From assembly GCA_028641055.1 (NCBI GenBank), contig CM054058.1, forward strand, positions 234,835,551-234,899,550: DNA of 64,000 bases, in the 5' to 3' direction. Of this stretch, positions 22,905 to 36,099 are shown in pieces. Each line of letters begins with the position of its first letter. Positions within the stretch are counted from its first letter, which is position 1. A program made the position numbers and the translations under genes. Source of the stretch: Alopecurus myosuroides (lineage: Eukaryota > Streptophyta > Magnoliopsida > Poales > Poaceae). Below the pieces are notes generated by a model. The model did no database searches and was not told where the DNA came from. It saw only the letters and a list, made by a program, of their open reading frames with translations.

Positions 22905-25900
22905 TTAACGTGCCATTTCTCCTCCATCTTCTCCCTCTCCAGTGCCATCTCGCTCGAGCTCGCAGCCGCGCCGCCACGGAGCCCACGGACGTGCCACCGG
23001 AGCCGAGCCGCCGCCACTTGCGCTCGTCCACGGATCGTACCGCGCCGCCGTCAGCTTCCGCCGCCGCGCCCTCGAGCTGCCCGCTGGGAGTTCCAAAGGG
23101 GCACCACAGCTGCGCCATCTGCCGCCGTCGCGCCATCCTTCAATCCGCACCGGTGAGCTTCCCATCTCCATTAATTTCAACTCCAAACTTTCTGTTCGAT
23201 TTAGATTGGATCTAGGTTTGCCCGCGGGCTACTTTCTTGCTGCATACCGAATTAGATTACTCAACTTCATCCTTGCTTGCTTAATCGCTCAATAATAGAT
23301 CTAATTACACTCTCCTATTACTCGCAATCATAAATTTCTCCGCGAATTTCTCTGGAAATTTTCCAATCTAGACGTAGTCCGTCTAAGATTTCCGCAGTTG
23401 TTCTTCGATACCCAGACAATTCTCTATTTCCGGATCTTCTATTCTCACTAGTTAACCAGACAATCAACTCCCTTTCACAGTTGCTCATCGATACTTTAGA
23501 TAACTCATAGCTTCCGTACTATTTACTGTTACTCGGATAACTCGTGGATTCCATACTGTCTATTGATACTCGGATAACCCGTATTTTCCGGGTCTTTGTT
23601 ACTCATGTTTTGTACTCTTTGCCTTGTGTTCTGCAGTCCGAACAAATGGCTCCAAAGAACAAGGGCAAACAGCCGGCAAAGCCAAGGTCAACCCAATCCA
23701 TCTCCGCCAACTGGGCACGGTCTACAGTGACCCAGGCCAAGCTAGAAGAGCTCGCCGAGTCAGGCGTTCTCCCTCCTCAGAAGGAGATCCATTGGAGAGT
23801 ACCGGGTGACGAGACCCGGCCTAACCCCAACCCCAACGAGGTAATCTGCTTCGTTGACCACGTGATCCGGGGATTTTGCCCCCCGGGTCACTCTTTTTTC
23901 CGTGAAGTCCTCAGCCATTACGGCCTCCGGGTATTCGGCATAGGGCCTAACTCTATGTTGAACATCACCCATTTCATAGTCCTTTGTGAATCCTACTTGT
24001 GCATCCCCCCGAATCTGGCTTTATTTATCAAACTATTCCAATGCAAGCCGTGTCGCGAAAGCGGTGACGGGGCCCTCTTGGCATGCGGCGGGGTTTCTAT
24101 CCAACGCCGTAAAAATTCTCCTATGCCGACCTTAAGTCTTAACTCACATGTTAAGCATTGGCAGCAACCTTTCTTCTATTGCCGGGACACCTCCCCACCC
24201 GGCGAAAGGAAATTGTCGGGTTACTCGGAGGGTCTCCTTGACCTTTCCGACACTTTCAACGCCTTTGCCTCAGAGTCGGACAGAGAGTCCATTCAGCCCC
24301 TCCTAGCTAAGATAGCCGTCCTTTCCGCCCACAGTCTTCTTGGGCTCAACCTAGTTAAAACCTGGGTAGATTTCCGGATTCAGCCCAACTCCATTCGCTC
24401 AAAGCTGATGTGCGAATACTCGGGACACGTCACGGACGCGCTCCGCTATTCCTCGAAGAATTATCCGGCTGGCGATACCAACAAGACCATCAAAACCTTC
24501 CTAACCGAGAAGATGGAAGTGATCAAAAATATAGCCGGGTTAGCGCCGTTCACTCGGGATAACCCGGCTCCAGCGGTAAAATCCGATACTTATTCACTTA
24601 CTCTTGTACTTTTACTTGATACAACTACTAACTCTCACTTTTATGCCTTTATCTCAGGCTGATAATGCTTTCTGGAACATCGAGACCCCTCCCAACTCCG
24701 GGAACCCGGAGGAAGAAGAAGAACCGGCTGACACTGATGAAGGTATCACCCGGGTTTCAATCACCTTAACCTCTGTTACTTTGCTTTCCCATTTTTTCTC
24801 TTTTTCCGACTATGTATTTGTGCCTTTCAGGGATGGATGATAAGGATGACAAGGATGACCAGGGAGACCCGGAAGAAACTGAGAGCGATAAAAGCGAGGC
24901 TGAGCCGGAAGTTGAGGTCGGAGCCAAGAGGAAAACCCGGGGGGTCGTCTTCAAGGTTCCCTACTCTTCCATGTCCTCCAAACCCTATTCTTTTTATAAT
25001 ATGCACGAACTTAACCGACAGTTATCCAATTCGCCACACTTGAAGGATCCGCCTCCGACCAAGCGCAGGGTAACCCGGAATTCCCCGGGTGATGATCCCC
25101 TCAACCCGGGTATTCCCACGTCCCCAGCTCGCCGCACTGGTACTCCTCCATCTCATCCCTGCAACTCACCTCAAAGACACCCTTCCCCCAATCATCCATT
25201 AGCCGGACAGCTCCGGGTCTCACTCTCGGATTCTGTAACAGCCTCATCCGCGTCCAGCAGCGAACTCCCGGCGGATTTCGTGGTGAATGCCGGGTAAGTT
25301 ACATTTCCTGCTAAGCGATATACTAGTCCTTTTGATAACCTTCACTTTTTGCTACTGACCACTTCTCTTTTCTTTCCTTAGCGCCCAGGTCTCGATCAGT
25401 GACCCGGATAACATGGACATGGATAACCGGGAGACTGAAGGGCCGGTTGATGATATGGACGCCGCAACTGGCGGTGCTGGTGAAGAGAACCAAGAACAAG
25501 ACCCCCTGACTGACTCGGCCCGGCAGGAAGCCGGGTCTCCCAAGCCATCTGAGGAAGCTGAGGACGACGACGTCGAGATCCTGGACACAAGGATGGGCAC
25601 TCCCAATCCGGACACCCAGGCAACCCGGGTCTCGACCCCAAAGTCGGAGAAGGTTCGTCCTCCGAGTGATCAGGCCGCCGGCTCTTCCGGTACCAAGCCC
25701 GAGGATATGACCTTTACCCAGATGCTTGACGCCCTGCACACCTTGAGGGCTGATGAAGAAAATGTCCTAGAAGCCTTGATAGCCAAACATGAGGTAAAAC
25801 CGAGTAATATTGCCTGTATACTTGTCTAGTCCCCAAGTTCCGAGTGAACTTATTGATAATTTGCTTGGAACTTTCATAGTGTATCCAACTGATAGTTTGC

Positions 25901-26931
25901 TTCTTATCCGGCTAACCCTTCCTTGTGTTTCCACGCAGGCCTTCGTGACCCACTCTGAGAAAGCATTGGCGAAGGCCACCAAACTCCTCGAGAAGGAGAC
26001 GACGCTGCGTGAGTCGGCTGAAGCTGACGCCAAGAAGACGGGGAAGATTGCAAGAAAATATAGAAAAAGAGCTCACGCAGCAGAAGATGAATTGACCAAG
26101 CTTTCTGTTCAGATCGCCGACACATATCGTGCTTTGACTGGTAACTATTCCTAACTTAATAACTATAACCCGGATTCTCATTCTGATAAATAGTCGGATT
26201 TCCTTACTCGAAGATTTTTTCTATTTTCTGCAGGTCCGGATGATGTAACTCCGGATGAAGATGATATCGCAAAGCTGAAAACCATAAAGAGCACGATCCG
26301 GCAGCTCTGTGCCGGAACCAAATGGATTCTTCAGGATCTGAAGTGGCCGGGTGTTGGGCATGGTAGCTTGAAGACACTGCTTGACGCGTGCTCCACTATC
26401 CCCGAGTGGATTGAGCACTGGAAACGCTCGTCCTGCCGGGTTGGAGTAACCCGGGGGCTTGCACTGGCTAAGGCATATTTTCCAAAACTTGAGCCGGCAA
26501 AGCTCGTAGGCGGGTTTCCAGAGTTCAACCACGACGGCTCCAGGTTCTCAGTAAAGAACTTCAAGGCTATTCAGAAGGAGGTTCGTCACCCGGCTAGCAT
26601 AATTGCCGATAGTCTGGACGTCAGTTCGATTGTCCCACCATATGATGCTGATGATAAGGCAGTTAAGTCGGATCTTCCCAAGCCATATGACATGCTGGCA
26701 CGATGGAAGGCGGAGGCTGCTCAGGCGAGGGAGGAGGCCGCGAAGAAGAAGGCTGAGGCCGATTCTGCGCCTGCTACCTCCACGCCGGTTGTTCCTCCTC
26801 CCGCACGGGCCGGCACTACTGCTGACCCGGGTGCTGCTGCCACCAAGACTGCTGAAGAACAAGACAAGGAACAAGACCCGGCTGCCAAGGGCAAGGGCAA
26901 GATGGACGACTCGGCCCAAGAGGCCGAGTGA
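22905..26931 (+). CDS. Tat-2 antisense gene (aORF), 929 aa, intact
   Basis: Leader exon about 22905-23152 (no ATG), intron 23153-23636, then coding from ATG 23646. Coding exons: 23646-24575, 24658-24742, 24831-25293, 25382-25793, 25939-26140, 26234-26931. All introns are GT-AG and phases match; the sum is 2790 nt, 929 codons plus TGA. Residues about 67-127 (FVDHVIRGFCPPGHSFFREV, then PNSMLNITHFIVLCESYL) align with the Transposase_28-type domain of the Tat-1 gene. Then follow acidic exons, a basic Lys/Arg region, a short coiled coil (KALAKATKLLEKETTLRESA) and a C-terminal helical domain plus Ala/Lys/Glu tail. Function is unknown. The leader start is inferred from the TATA position. No stop or frameshift, although the element's LTRs have diverged by about 4 percent. 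Confidence 0.84.
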
Positions 26932-28060
26932 ACTCTTTATCGGCAACCGTCTCAAGCACTTTATTCGGCCAATGGGCCTTTTTAAAACAATTATTCTTTT
27001 GATAGTGCGCCTGTGCACTTTATGATACTACTATCCTGGTTTGTAATACGTTTTAAGACCTTAATATATTTCGTGGCCCTTCTGGCCTTTTGCTTGAATT
27101 TGATATTTCTTGACTTTGAGCTTTTTCATCCCTGATTTTCCGACTTACTGCTATGGTTCCTTTTGTGAGACTCGGTTTCCGGGTCTCGTGGGTTTTGACT
27201 AGTGGGCTTTTTTCTGAGTCCCCAAGTCCCCAAGACTCGGATTTTTGGGTTTTTTAGCTGAATAGCTAGATAATTTGTTTCTGTTTTCAAATTCCCAAGT
27301 CCCCAAGGCCCGAAATTTCGAGTCTAGGGTGTTTGGGTCTTTCGAAGGGAACAAATTGTTACTGCTAAGCCCAAAACCTAGAGCCGTTTCACATAGGATT
27401 TGAAGTTATGCTTAATAAACTTTGAGTTTCCGGTTATTAACCTTGTACTCTGCATAACTTGTGGTTTAGATGACCCTTTTGACCTTCTTGTACTATAAGC
27501 CGGCTTTCGCGTGGATAATCATGTTGCTACAGCTGCATGAGGACAGGGTCAGGCAAGTCCCGTTGGGCATCATGACTGATTGTAATCATACGCCAGCAAA
27601 GCATGCCACTTTAGTGCGAGTCACATCGAGCTTAAGTAAGAAAAGTCAAGAAAGTTTGGCTCCTTTGTCCGGTTATAAGCTTGCAGCCGTACTTGGTACA
27701 AGTAATCGGCCCTTATAACTCATAGGCATCGTGGCCGGGTCTTTAAGTTTGTAACTGTGCTATTCAAGCAATCAGCCCCCAAGACCTAGATATATGCAAT
27801 TTACTAGAAAAAACTAATATACTAAAAGCAATAAATAATACTTACCTGGAAGAAAAATAAGAACACAACAGAAATATAAAAAACAAAAAAGGAACGATAT
27901 ATTGTTTAACCATCTCTTTATTGATACGAGAAAAGTTAGGTCAGCAAGCCGCCTCATTAAAAACCCTCCAGTCCCCTTAGGTACCCTGGATAGGAAAAGA
28001 GTGCGTCTGAAACCTGCTGCCTGTTACATCGTGTAATTCCACTTGTGAATCTAGCCTAAA
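26932..28060. other. Tat-2 region between convergent antisense gene and pol 3' ends
   Basis: Presumed 3' UTR and spacer. It holds repeated PPT-like strings (AGTCCCCAAG near 27223 and 27297). No gene seen. Confidence 0.5.
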
Positions 28061-29752
28061 CTAGGTATAGTAGGGACGCAGCTGAGCTACGTTCCATGGT
28101 CTTTCTCTTTCTTGCATAGATGAAGTGGTGTGAGCGGTGTCATTACGCGTAGCCGACTCTTCCCTTGCATCTATCAAGTAATATGATCCGTTGTGCAGAT
28201 TCCGGCTTATGATGAACGGTCCCTCCCATGGTGGGGATAACTTGTGTTTTCCTTCCTTTGACTGTACCAGGCGGAGAACCAGGTCTCCTTCCTGGAAGAC
28301 CCGGGTTTTGACTCTCCGGCTGTGATATCTCCTCAGGTCCTGCTGGTATATGGCTGATCTCTCCAAAGCTTGTTCCCTGTGTTCTTCTAACATATCCACG
28401 GCGTCCTGCCGGGTCTTCTCGTTCTCCACCTCCACGTAAGCCGATACTCGAGGCGAGTCATGGATGATATCACTCGGCAGCACCGCCTCTGCGCCATAAA
28501 CCATGAAAAACGGTGTCATCTGAGTAGATCTGTTAGGTGTAGTGTTGATACCCCAAACCACTGAAGGTAACTCCTCAACCCATGCTCCAGCAGCTCTGAT
28601 ACATGGGACTCGCAATCGTGGCTTTAATCCACGAAGTAACTCCTGATTTGCCCTCTCCACTTGTCCATTGGCTTGTGGATGAGCTACGGAAGCTATGTCA
28701 AGCCGGATTCCGTTGTTACCACAGAATTTCTCCATCTCACCAAGGGACATGTTGGTTCCATTGTCGGTAATTATGCTATGAGGATACCCGAACCGGTAGA
28801 TAATCCTTTTCAGGAACTTGACTGCTGTAATTGCTTCACAATTGGTAACTGGCATAACTTCAACCCATTTGGTAAACTTATCAATAGCCACCAGGAGATG
28901 TGTCTTTTTGCAAGGTGACATGTGAAAGGGGCCAACCATGTCCATACCCCAAACGGCAAACGGCCAGGTCAAAGGAATTGTTTGCAACTCCATAGCCGGC
29001 ACATGGATTTGGCGGGCATACCTTTGACATCCATCGCACCTTGCCACCAAGCGTTCCGCATCTGCTAAGGCTGTGAGCCAGAAGAAACCGTGCCTGTATG
29101 CTTTGGCCACAAGGGACCTTGTGGATGCGTGATGCCCACAGTCGCCTTCGTGGATCTCTTTCAGGATTTGCCGGCCTTCTTCTGGTGCCACACAGCGCAA
29201 AAATACTCCTGCAACACTCCTTTTATATAACTCCCCATTGATGATGGAATAACCTTTTGCTCGCCTCAGAATTTACCTTGCTAGTACCTCTTGCTGTGGT
29301 AACTCGCCCCGTGATAGGTAAGCCAGAAACGGCTCTGTCCACTCGGGAACAGTGCGTATTGTGGCCACGAGCTCCAAATCCGGGTCTTTGTTAGCCACTT
29401 CCTCCTCAGACTCGGTTTTAACTGATGGCCGCCATAGCTCGTCTAGGAACACATTGGGTGGAACCGGCTCTCTGCGCGAGCCGAGTCTGGCGAGTGCATC
29501 TGCTGCCTCGTTTTTTCTTCTATCTATATGCTCCACCTCATACCCGGAAAAACACCCGGCAACCCTGTCCACCTCTCTGCGGTATGCTGCCATAGTTGCA
29601 TCTTTTCTATCCCAAGTTCCCGAGACCTGGTGTACCACAAGGTCCGAGTCTCCATAGCATCGTATCCTCTTAATGTTCATCTCCTTGGCTATCTTTAATC
29701 CATGCAATAATGCCTCATACTCGGCCACGTTGTTGGAACAATCAAAGTGAAT
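28061..29752 (-). pseudogene. Tat-2 pol, 3' part: RNase H end and integrase
   Basis: Same frame as the segment above 29753. RNase H end with AEYEALLHGLK, YGDSDLVVHQVSGTW and NEAADALARLGSR, then TAA at 29273-29275 where Tat-1 has Gln. Integrase follows: zinc finger HEGDCGHH...CDGC, catalytic Asp in WGMDMVGPF, Asp in ITDNGTN and Glu in NGQVERANQ, then KLSPPWEGPF. It ends at 28061-28063. The motifs are intact; the frame is not. Confidence 0.9.
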
Positions 29753-32700
29753 CTACAACACGTAGCTCAACTTGTCTCCTTTGGATGATGTGAGCACCAC
29801 TCCGGCTCCTGATCCCTCGTATTGCTTGGAACCATCAAAGTGCATTATCCAAGACTCGGAACTTGGAGTCATTGTGGGCATGCCTGTGTGAGTCCAATCA
29901 TTAATGAAGTCAACTAGAGCTTGAGATTTGATTGCTGACCTGGGCTCGTAGTTGATGTGATAATCTCCCATCTCGATCGCCCACTTGGCTATTCTACATG
30001 TTGCATCCGAGTTTCTGATGATGTCCGACATTGGTATAGAGCTAACCACTGTTATGGGGTGTTCCTGAAAATACGGCTTCAATTTCCGGCTGGCCATGAA
30101 GACCCCGAAAACCAGCTTCTGCCAATGTGGGTAGCGCTGCTTTGCTTCTGATAATACCTCGCTGCCATAATAAACCGACCTCTGAACCGGGTGATCTTTC
30201 CCATCCTCCTTACGCTCAACAACAACCACCGCGCTAACCGCCCGGGGCCCGGCTGCAACGTATAATAACATGGGCTCTTTAGGACCCGGGGCTGCTAGCA
30301 CTGGCGCCTCAGATAGCTGTTTCTTTAGTGCCTCGAACGCCTCATCCGCCTCTTGGTCCCAAATGAATTTATCAGATTTCCTCAAGAGCCAGTACAAAGG
30401 TATTGCCTTCTCTCCGAGTCTTGATATAAACCGGCTCAACGCTGCTACGCACCCCGTAAGCTTCTGAACATGCTTCAGGTTTTCCGGCTTTTTCAGACTC
30501 TGGATAGCTTTGATTTTATCCGGGTTTGCCTCAATCCCTCTCTCTGACACGATAAAACCGAGTAATTTCCCTGCTGGAACTCCAAATACACACTTTGTTG
30601 GGTTAAGCTTCATCTGATATCTTCTCAAGTTTTTGAATGTTTCCTTTAGATCGTCAATGAACGTTTCCGCTTTCCTGGTCTTAATCACCACATCATCTAC
30701 ATAAGCATGAACATTGCGCCCAATTTGATCCTCGAAGCACTTCTGAATGCACCGCTGATAGGTTGCGCCAGCGTTCTTCAATCCAAAAGTCATGGTTTTG
30801 TAACAAAAGGCCCCAAAAGGGGTTATGAACGATGTTTTCTCCCAGTCTTCCTTCTTGAGCTTGATCTGATGATACCCGGAATATGCGTCCAGGAAACATA
30901 ATAGGTCACTTCCAGCCACTGCGTCTATGATTTGATCTATCCTTGGAAGTGCAAACGGATCCTTGGGGCAGTGCTTGTTGAGACTCGTATAATCGATGCA
31001 CATCCGCCACTCGTTAGTCTTTTTCATCACGAGAACCGGATTTGCCAACCAGTCCGGGTGAAATACTTCCATGATAAAGCCGGCTGTCAACAGCCGAGCG
31101 GTTTCTTCTCCTATAGCTCTTCTTTTTTCCTCATCCATCTTTCTCAGGCCCTGCTTCATAGGCCTGGATTTGGGGTCAACGTGCAAACTGTGCTCTGCCA
31201 ACTCTGTGGGGATACCCGGCATATCGCTAGGCGTCCAAGAAAACACATCCTGATTCGAACGAATAAAGTCCACAAGTGCTTTTTCCTGCTCATCGTCCAA
31301 GTTAGATCCTATAGCAAATTGCTTAGAGGGATCACCCTCGACAAAGGCCACCATCTTGGTATCTTGTGCTGCTTTGAAATTTGCTCTCTCATCCTCCGTA
31401 TTTGGCCTCTTCAGCGCTGTCCTATCATCCGGGTCTACTTGAGACCGATAATACTTGAGCTCCTCCTTTCTACAGGCTTGTTCTGCCATTGCCGCATCTC
31501 CTTCGTCACACTCAGCCGCTATATCCCGGCTCCCATGTATGGTGATGGTCTGCTTAGGACCCGAGATTTTTAGATGTAGGTATACGTAACACGGCCTGGC
31601 CATGAACTTGGCGTAAGCCGGCCTCCCAACAAGTGCGTGATAAGGACTGCGCAACTTCACCACTTCGAACGTGAGCCACTCCACCCGGAAATTATCCTTT
31701 GATTCTCCAAAAGCAACCTCCAGAGTGATCTTTCCCTCAGGGCACGCCGAGTGACCCGGCACAATCCCGTGAAAAACTGTTGAGCTCTTTTGTAGCTGAG
31801 ACTTCTTGAGACCCATGCGTAGAAAAGTCTCCCAATATAAGATGTTGATGCTGCTTCCGCCGTCCATTAAGACCTTTTTCAGCTCATAACCATTAACCTG
31901 TGGCGCAACCACCAATGCTAGAACTCCCGGGTGTTCTATGCTTTCCGGGTGATCTCTTCTGCTCCATGTTACATCTTGCTCCGACCACCTCAGGTATCTC
32001 GGGACAGCCGAGGAAACCGAGTTTACTGCCATTTTTAGTATCTTTCTATCCTTGTTAGAAGTTCCTGTGGTGTGAACGTGGTACTGGCCCAATTGCTTGG
32101 GGTTGGCTTGGAAACCTCCAGCTCCTCCCTGATTGTTACCCGGATTACCGACTCCCGGGTTGCCTGCTGGGGGTGGGCCGTTGCCCGGGTTTCCACCCGG
32201 ACCCGGTCCTCCTCCCCGGCTTGCCCCTTGCATAGCCTTGTTTACTTCCTCGTTTTTCCACCTCTGCAAATCCGCACACTGCTCCAATGAGTGGTTAGCC
32301 GGTCTTCCGTTCCTGCTGTGTTTCGGGCACGCCATCCTGAAGATATCCCAATTGTTACCCGGCCTTGCTGGCCCTTGATAGTTTCCTCCGTTATGATTTC
32401 CTGCGTTGAAATTTCCTTCTGCTCTGGGCCTTGAAGACCCGGCTTCTGTGCTGGCGACAAACTCGGAATTCCCCTCGAACGGGCGCTTGTTTTGGTTGTT
32501 CCCATTGTTACCTCCATGGTTACCCGGCGTAGATCCGTTGCCGGTTCTTCCATTATTACCCGTATTTGCTTTTGCTTTCTTGTCATCGACGTCCTCTTCC
32601 GTGGTATCCGTTGCAGCGTGCTTGTTGCATGCATCCATTAGCTCTCCCATTGTAACCTCTGAAGCATTCCGACTAGATTTCATGTGAGTTAACTTCTGCA

Positions 32701-33049
32701 CTAAAGGCGTATACTTGCATGTCTTGGCCATAGCTTGCAACGCATCCTTCGGCTGAATATCTGTAGATGAATGCAGTATCTCCATAACCCGGCGCACCCA
32801 GCTGCGCGCCGATTCTCCCTTCTTCTGGACACACCGTTCTAGGTCATCAATAGTAAATAGCTTCCTGCACGTTCCATGAAAGTGCTTGATAAACGCAGTT
32901 TTCAACTCACCCCACGACTTGATAGATCCTTCCGGTAAATTGTTGAACCACAACTTTGCTGCTCCTTCTGACATCATTAAGTACATAAACTTGGCTTGAA
33001 GATTTTCAGATGCGTTGCGAATCGACATAGCCATCTCATAACTGCTCAA
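29753..33049 (-). pseudogene. Tat-2 gag core, protease, RT, RNase H start
   Basis: Long frame with gag core (LWFNNLPEGSIKSW, GESARSWVRRVMEIL), a Gly/Asn/Pro-rich stretch, a zinc-finger-like CPKHSRNGRPANHSLEQC, and a protease with DGGSS (near 31855). RT follows with WRMCIDYTSLN, PLPRIDQIID and YVDD in HAYVDDVVIKT, then RNase H start MHFDGSK. It ends at TAG 29753-29755 where Tat-1 has Gln (YVLQ). It is separated from the gag N-terminus by TAG at 33050-33052. Confidence 0.92.
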
Positions 33050-33451
33050 CTACGTTTCTGGATCCATAGTCGGATCATAATTCACTACTTTACCCGGTTC
33101 CTTGAATTTATCCGGGTAAGGCTCAGCCCTGATGTTGTCCGACAGACACTTGGGCCCAGCGAGATTAGTCGGTACTGGCCTCACCCGGGAAACATGCGAT
33201 CCTGCGGTGGGTACGGTTGGACGTGGCGCTGCTGCTGGTCCGTGCACCGCAGACCCGGCCGTGGCTAGACTGGCCCTGGAACTATCCACAATAGCTTTTG
33301 CTGCTGATACTGCTGGCGCTGCTTGAACGCGGGTAGGAGGCGGCATTTGCTTCTGCTCTGCCCTCCGCCTCGCTGAACTTGTTTGAATATTGCAGTTATT
33401 GACGTGCTGCTGGCTGATATAAGGTGTCCCATGCATTCCACTCCTATTATC
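33050..33451 (-). pseudogene. Tat-2 gag, N-terminal part left of the insertion
   Basis: In frame with the downstream segment. It ends at TAG 33050-33052 (one transition from a Trp codon). Ala/Pro-rich; it contains the stretch PEKF-like 'PYPDKFKEPGKVVNYDPT' typical of these gags just before the capsid core. It is cut at 33451 by the long-LTR element. Confidence 0.75.
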
Positions 33452-34524
33452 TGTAACAGCCCAAGTATGAAAACCTACCATTTAGAATGTTTGATTTCTT
33501 GTTGTTAAGGTATTGCATCATGTCATCATATTGTTGCATTTGTTCCTTTTGTTTTGCATCTGTTATTCTTTGTTTTCACAAGGAAACTCAAACAATTTCA
33601 AATGCTTTGTTTTCATACTTGCTCTGTTACAACCTTTTAAATAAAAATCTCAAATAAAAACAACCATTTTTGCTTTCATATCATTCCACATTGATCAACT
33701 AATAAAATGGTGTTTTGTTTCCATTAATTAAGTTTCCAACTTGGGTTCAAATTCAAGCAATCATCAACAGCACTTAATTTGAAAGTTATAAAAATACCAA
33801 ACAATTTATAATCACATTTGTTCTATTTAATCTATAGGGGTCACCCTAATAAAAACATGGTTTTCATCAATAATCATTTAATTATCAAATTACCCAAATT
33901 CAAACCCACTCACTAAACATCACCTCTTTTGAAATTATAAAAATAATCCAAACCCTTTTGTGCTCTTTGTTTCCAATTAAATGCTTTGATCACCCTATTC
34001 TTAAAACAATATTGTCAATAACCCTTTAATAATAAAATTCAATCACATAATCCAAGTTCAAACAGCACCAACTTCCAAGTCATGAAAACTAACCAACTAT
34101 TCCAATAATTTTAATCACTTTAATAATAGGGTTCACCCTATTTTTTTTTTTGTTGTTTTCTTTATTATTCAATTAAGTTGCAAGTTATTTAAATTCAAAC
34201 CAAATGACAAAACAGCAAATAGTTTTTAAATTTCCAAAAACCAAGTTGTCATGGGGTAGATGTTGAGCTAACAAACCCCCCTGATTTTTCCCTAAATTTT
34301 TAAAGCTCAAAATCTTATCTTTTCCTTCCATTTGGTTTTCTACAAAAAAAAAATAAACCAGAAGAAAATAATAAAAGAAACCCAGGAGAGGGGGAGAGGC
34401 AGGCCCAGCCCAAGTCGATGCAGCCCGTTTCCCATCTCCCCCAACCTCCGTACGAATCGATGACGACAGCCATGGACAGCGACCTGCGCTGTCACCTCCT
34501 CCACCCGATTCTCCCTCCCCCTCC

Positions 34525-34562
34525 TATATATCTTCCTCTCCCCATCCCGTGGCAAACCCTAG
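34525..34562 (+). promoter_or_regulatory. A' LTR promoter: TATA box plus telo box
   Basis: TATATAT at 34525-34531 and AAACCCTAG at 34554-34562, followed by a GC-rich leader. The same arrangement is in the B and A LTRs. Confidence 0.65.
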
Positions 34563-34926
34563 CCACACCCGCCTCCTTCCCTCTCTCTCCCCACCGCCGC
34601 CGCCATCGAGGAGAGGCTCCTCCGTTAACTGCTGCTACGAACGCCGGCCGCCGGAGCTCGCCGCCGTCTCCCCCGACACCCTCCGGAAGCGCAGCGCCCA
34701 CCTCTGCGAAGTGGGTGATCTCCTCTATCCATTCCCCTACTCACCCCCCTCTTTTACTTGCTGTTTGCACCTTGTTTTGGCCGGCCATGGAGGCAGTCGC
34801 CGCCTGTTCGTGTCTCTATTTCCGTCAGAGAAGGACATCTGCAGGTGTTCGTTTGCGTTTCAGTTAAATCCGATTCGTTAGGTACAAAAACGAATAGATC
34901 CCATAGGTATCCAAACCAGCCGCATT

Positions 34927-34996
34927 AGACCCACTGGTAGAGCGCGCGCAGCGAGCCCAGAGCTCGCGAGTTCAAGTCCCAGCTCCACCCCTTTTT
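34927..34996 (+). other. tRNA-like module 1 in the A' LTR
   Basis: A-box-like CCCACTGGTAGAGCGCG, a perfect 5-bp stem with 7-nt loop (GCGAG, CCCAGAG, CTCGC) at the anticodon-arm position, B-box-like GAGTTCAAGTCCC (34968-34980) and TTTTT at 34992-34996. Acceptor stem not found, so not called as a tRNA gene. Confidence 0.6.
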
Positions 34997-35079
34997 CTGC
35001 TCCTTTATTCCTTTTGATTCAGTCAAGCCCGCAGTCTGAACCATAACCCCCCACAGTTTCCCTTCTAGCCACAAACAGC

Positions 35080-35165
35080 AGCCTACCCCACTGGTTCTAT
35101 CCCCCCAGCGCCAGCAGGAGGTGAGGGGATCGAATCCCCCCTCCCTCAATTAACACCATCCTTTT
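35080..35165 (+). other. tRNA-like module 2 in the A' LTR
   Basis: CCCCACTGG, then a T-arm-like hairpin GGGG-ATCGAAT-CCCC (7-nt loop, B-box-like) around 35124-35138, and TTTT at 35162-35165. Weaker than module 1. Confidence 0.5.
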
Positions 35166-36099
35166 ATTTTCCAATTGTTTGGTCACAGCAACTTCACAAA
35201 ATCACAGCTAGGCCCTTGCAAATTAATTCTAGCCCTGCAAAAAATTATTTCTAAGTCCCTAGAGCATTAAAAATGGCAGATTTGCCCCAAATCTTGTAAA
35301 TTGCATAAGAAAATCATTTTAACTCCAATTTTAACTTTTTAAATATGTTTTCTGTCCCAAATTAAATGATCTATCCAAATATAATTTTTTTTTACTGTTT
35401 TGAATATTTTAAATTGGTGCAAAATTTGAAAACTTGTCAAATTCACTTAAACTTGCAAAATTCATAACTTGTTCATAAAAATTCCAAATTCCACAAACTA
35501 AATATGTTTTCCAATCAACTTTTCATGTACTTTCCAAATATATATTTTTTGTGCTGTTTTGAATAATTTAAATTGCTGAAAACAACTGTTTCTTAATTAT
35601 TGCATTTAAAATTGCCAAAATAATAACTTGCTCATTTTAAATCCAATTTCAACAAATGAAATATGTTTTCCATGCAAAATTAAACCATCTTTCCAAATAT
35701 AAATTTTGTTTCATGTTTTGAATAATTAAAATTGGTTAAATGATTTAAACCTTGTTTAAATCATTTAATATTGCCAAATTCATAACTTGATCAAATCAAA
35801 TTCTTTTGGGACATATAAAATATGTTTTCAAACCATAAAAGCATAACCTTTTCAAATATAAACTTTGTTATCTGTTTTGAACAATTAAACTTGATGAAAA
35901 CAAGAAATGCTTGTGTAACACCTTTAAGTAACCAAAATTCCAACACTTAATAAATGAATTTCTAAACTTGGTAACCCTTATTTCCAATTGATTCTATTGT
36001 TGTTATTTTGCTGTTTTCCTCATCCACGCATCATGCTAATCCACTTTCACATGTTGCTCAGTTGTAAAACAATTAATTCAACCATAAATCATGGGCTTT

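Noticed and set aside
22881..23295. Reading frames over the Tat-2 antisense leader exon
   Set aside because: They start downstream of the TATA in a non-conserved frame and are cut by the leader intron. The main ATG at 23646 explains the gene.
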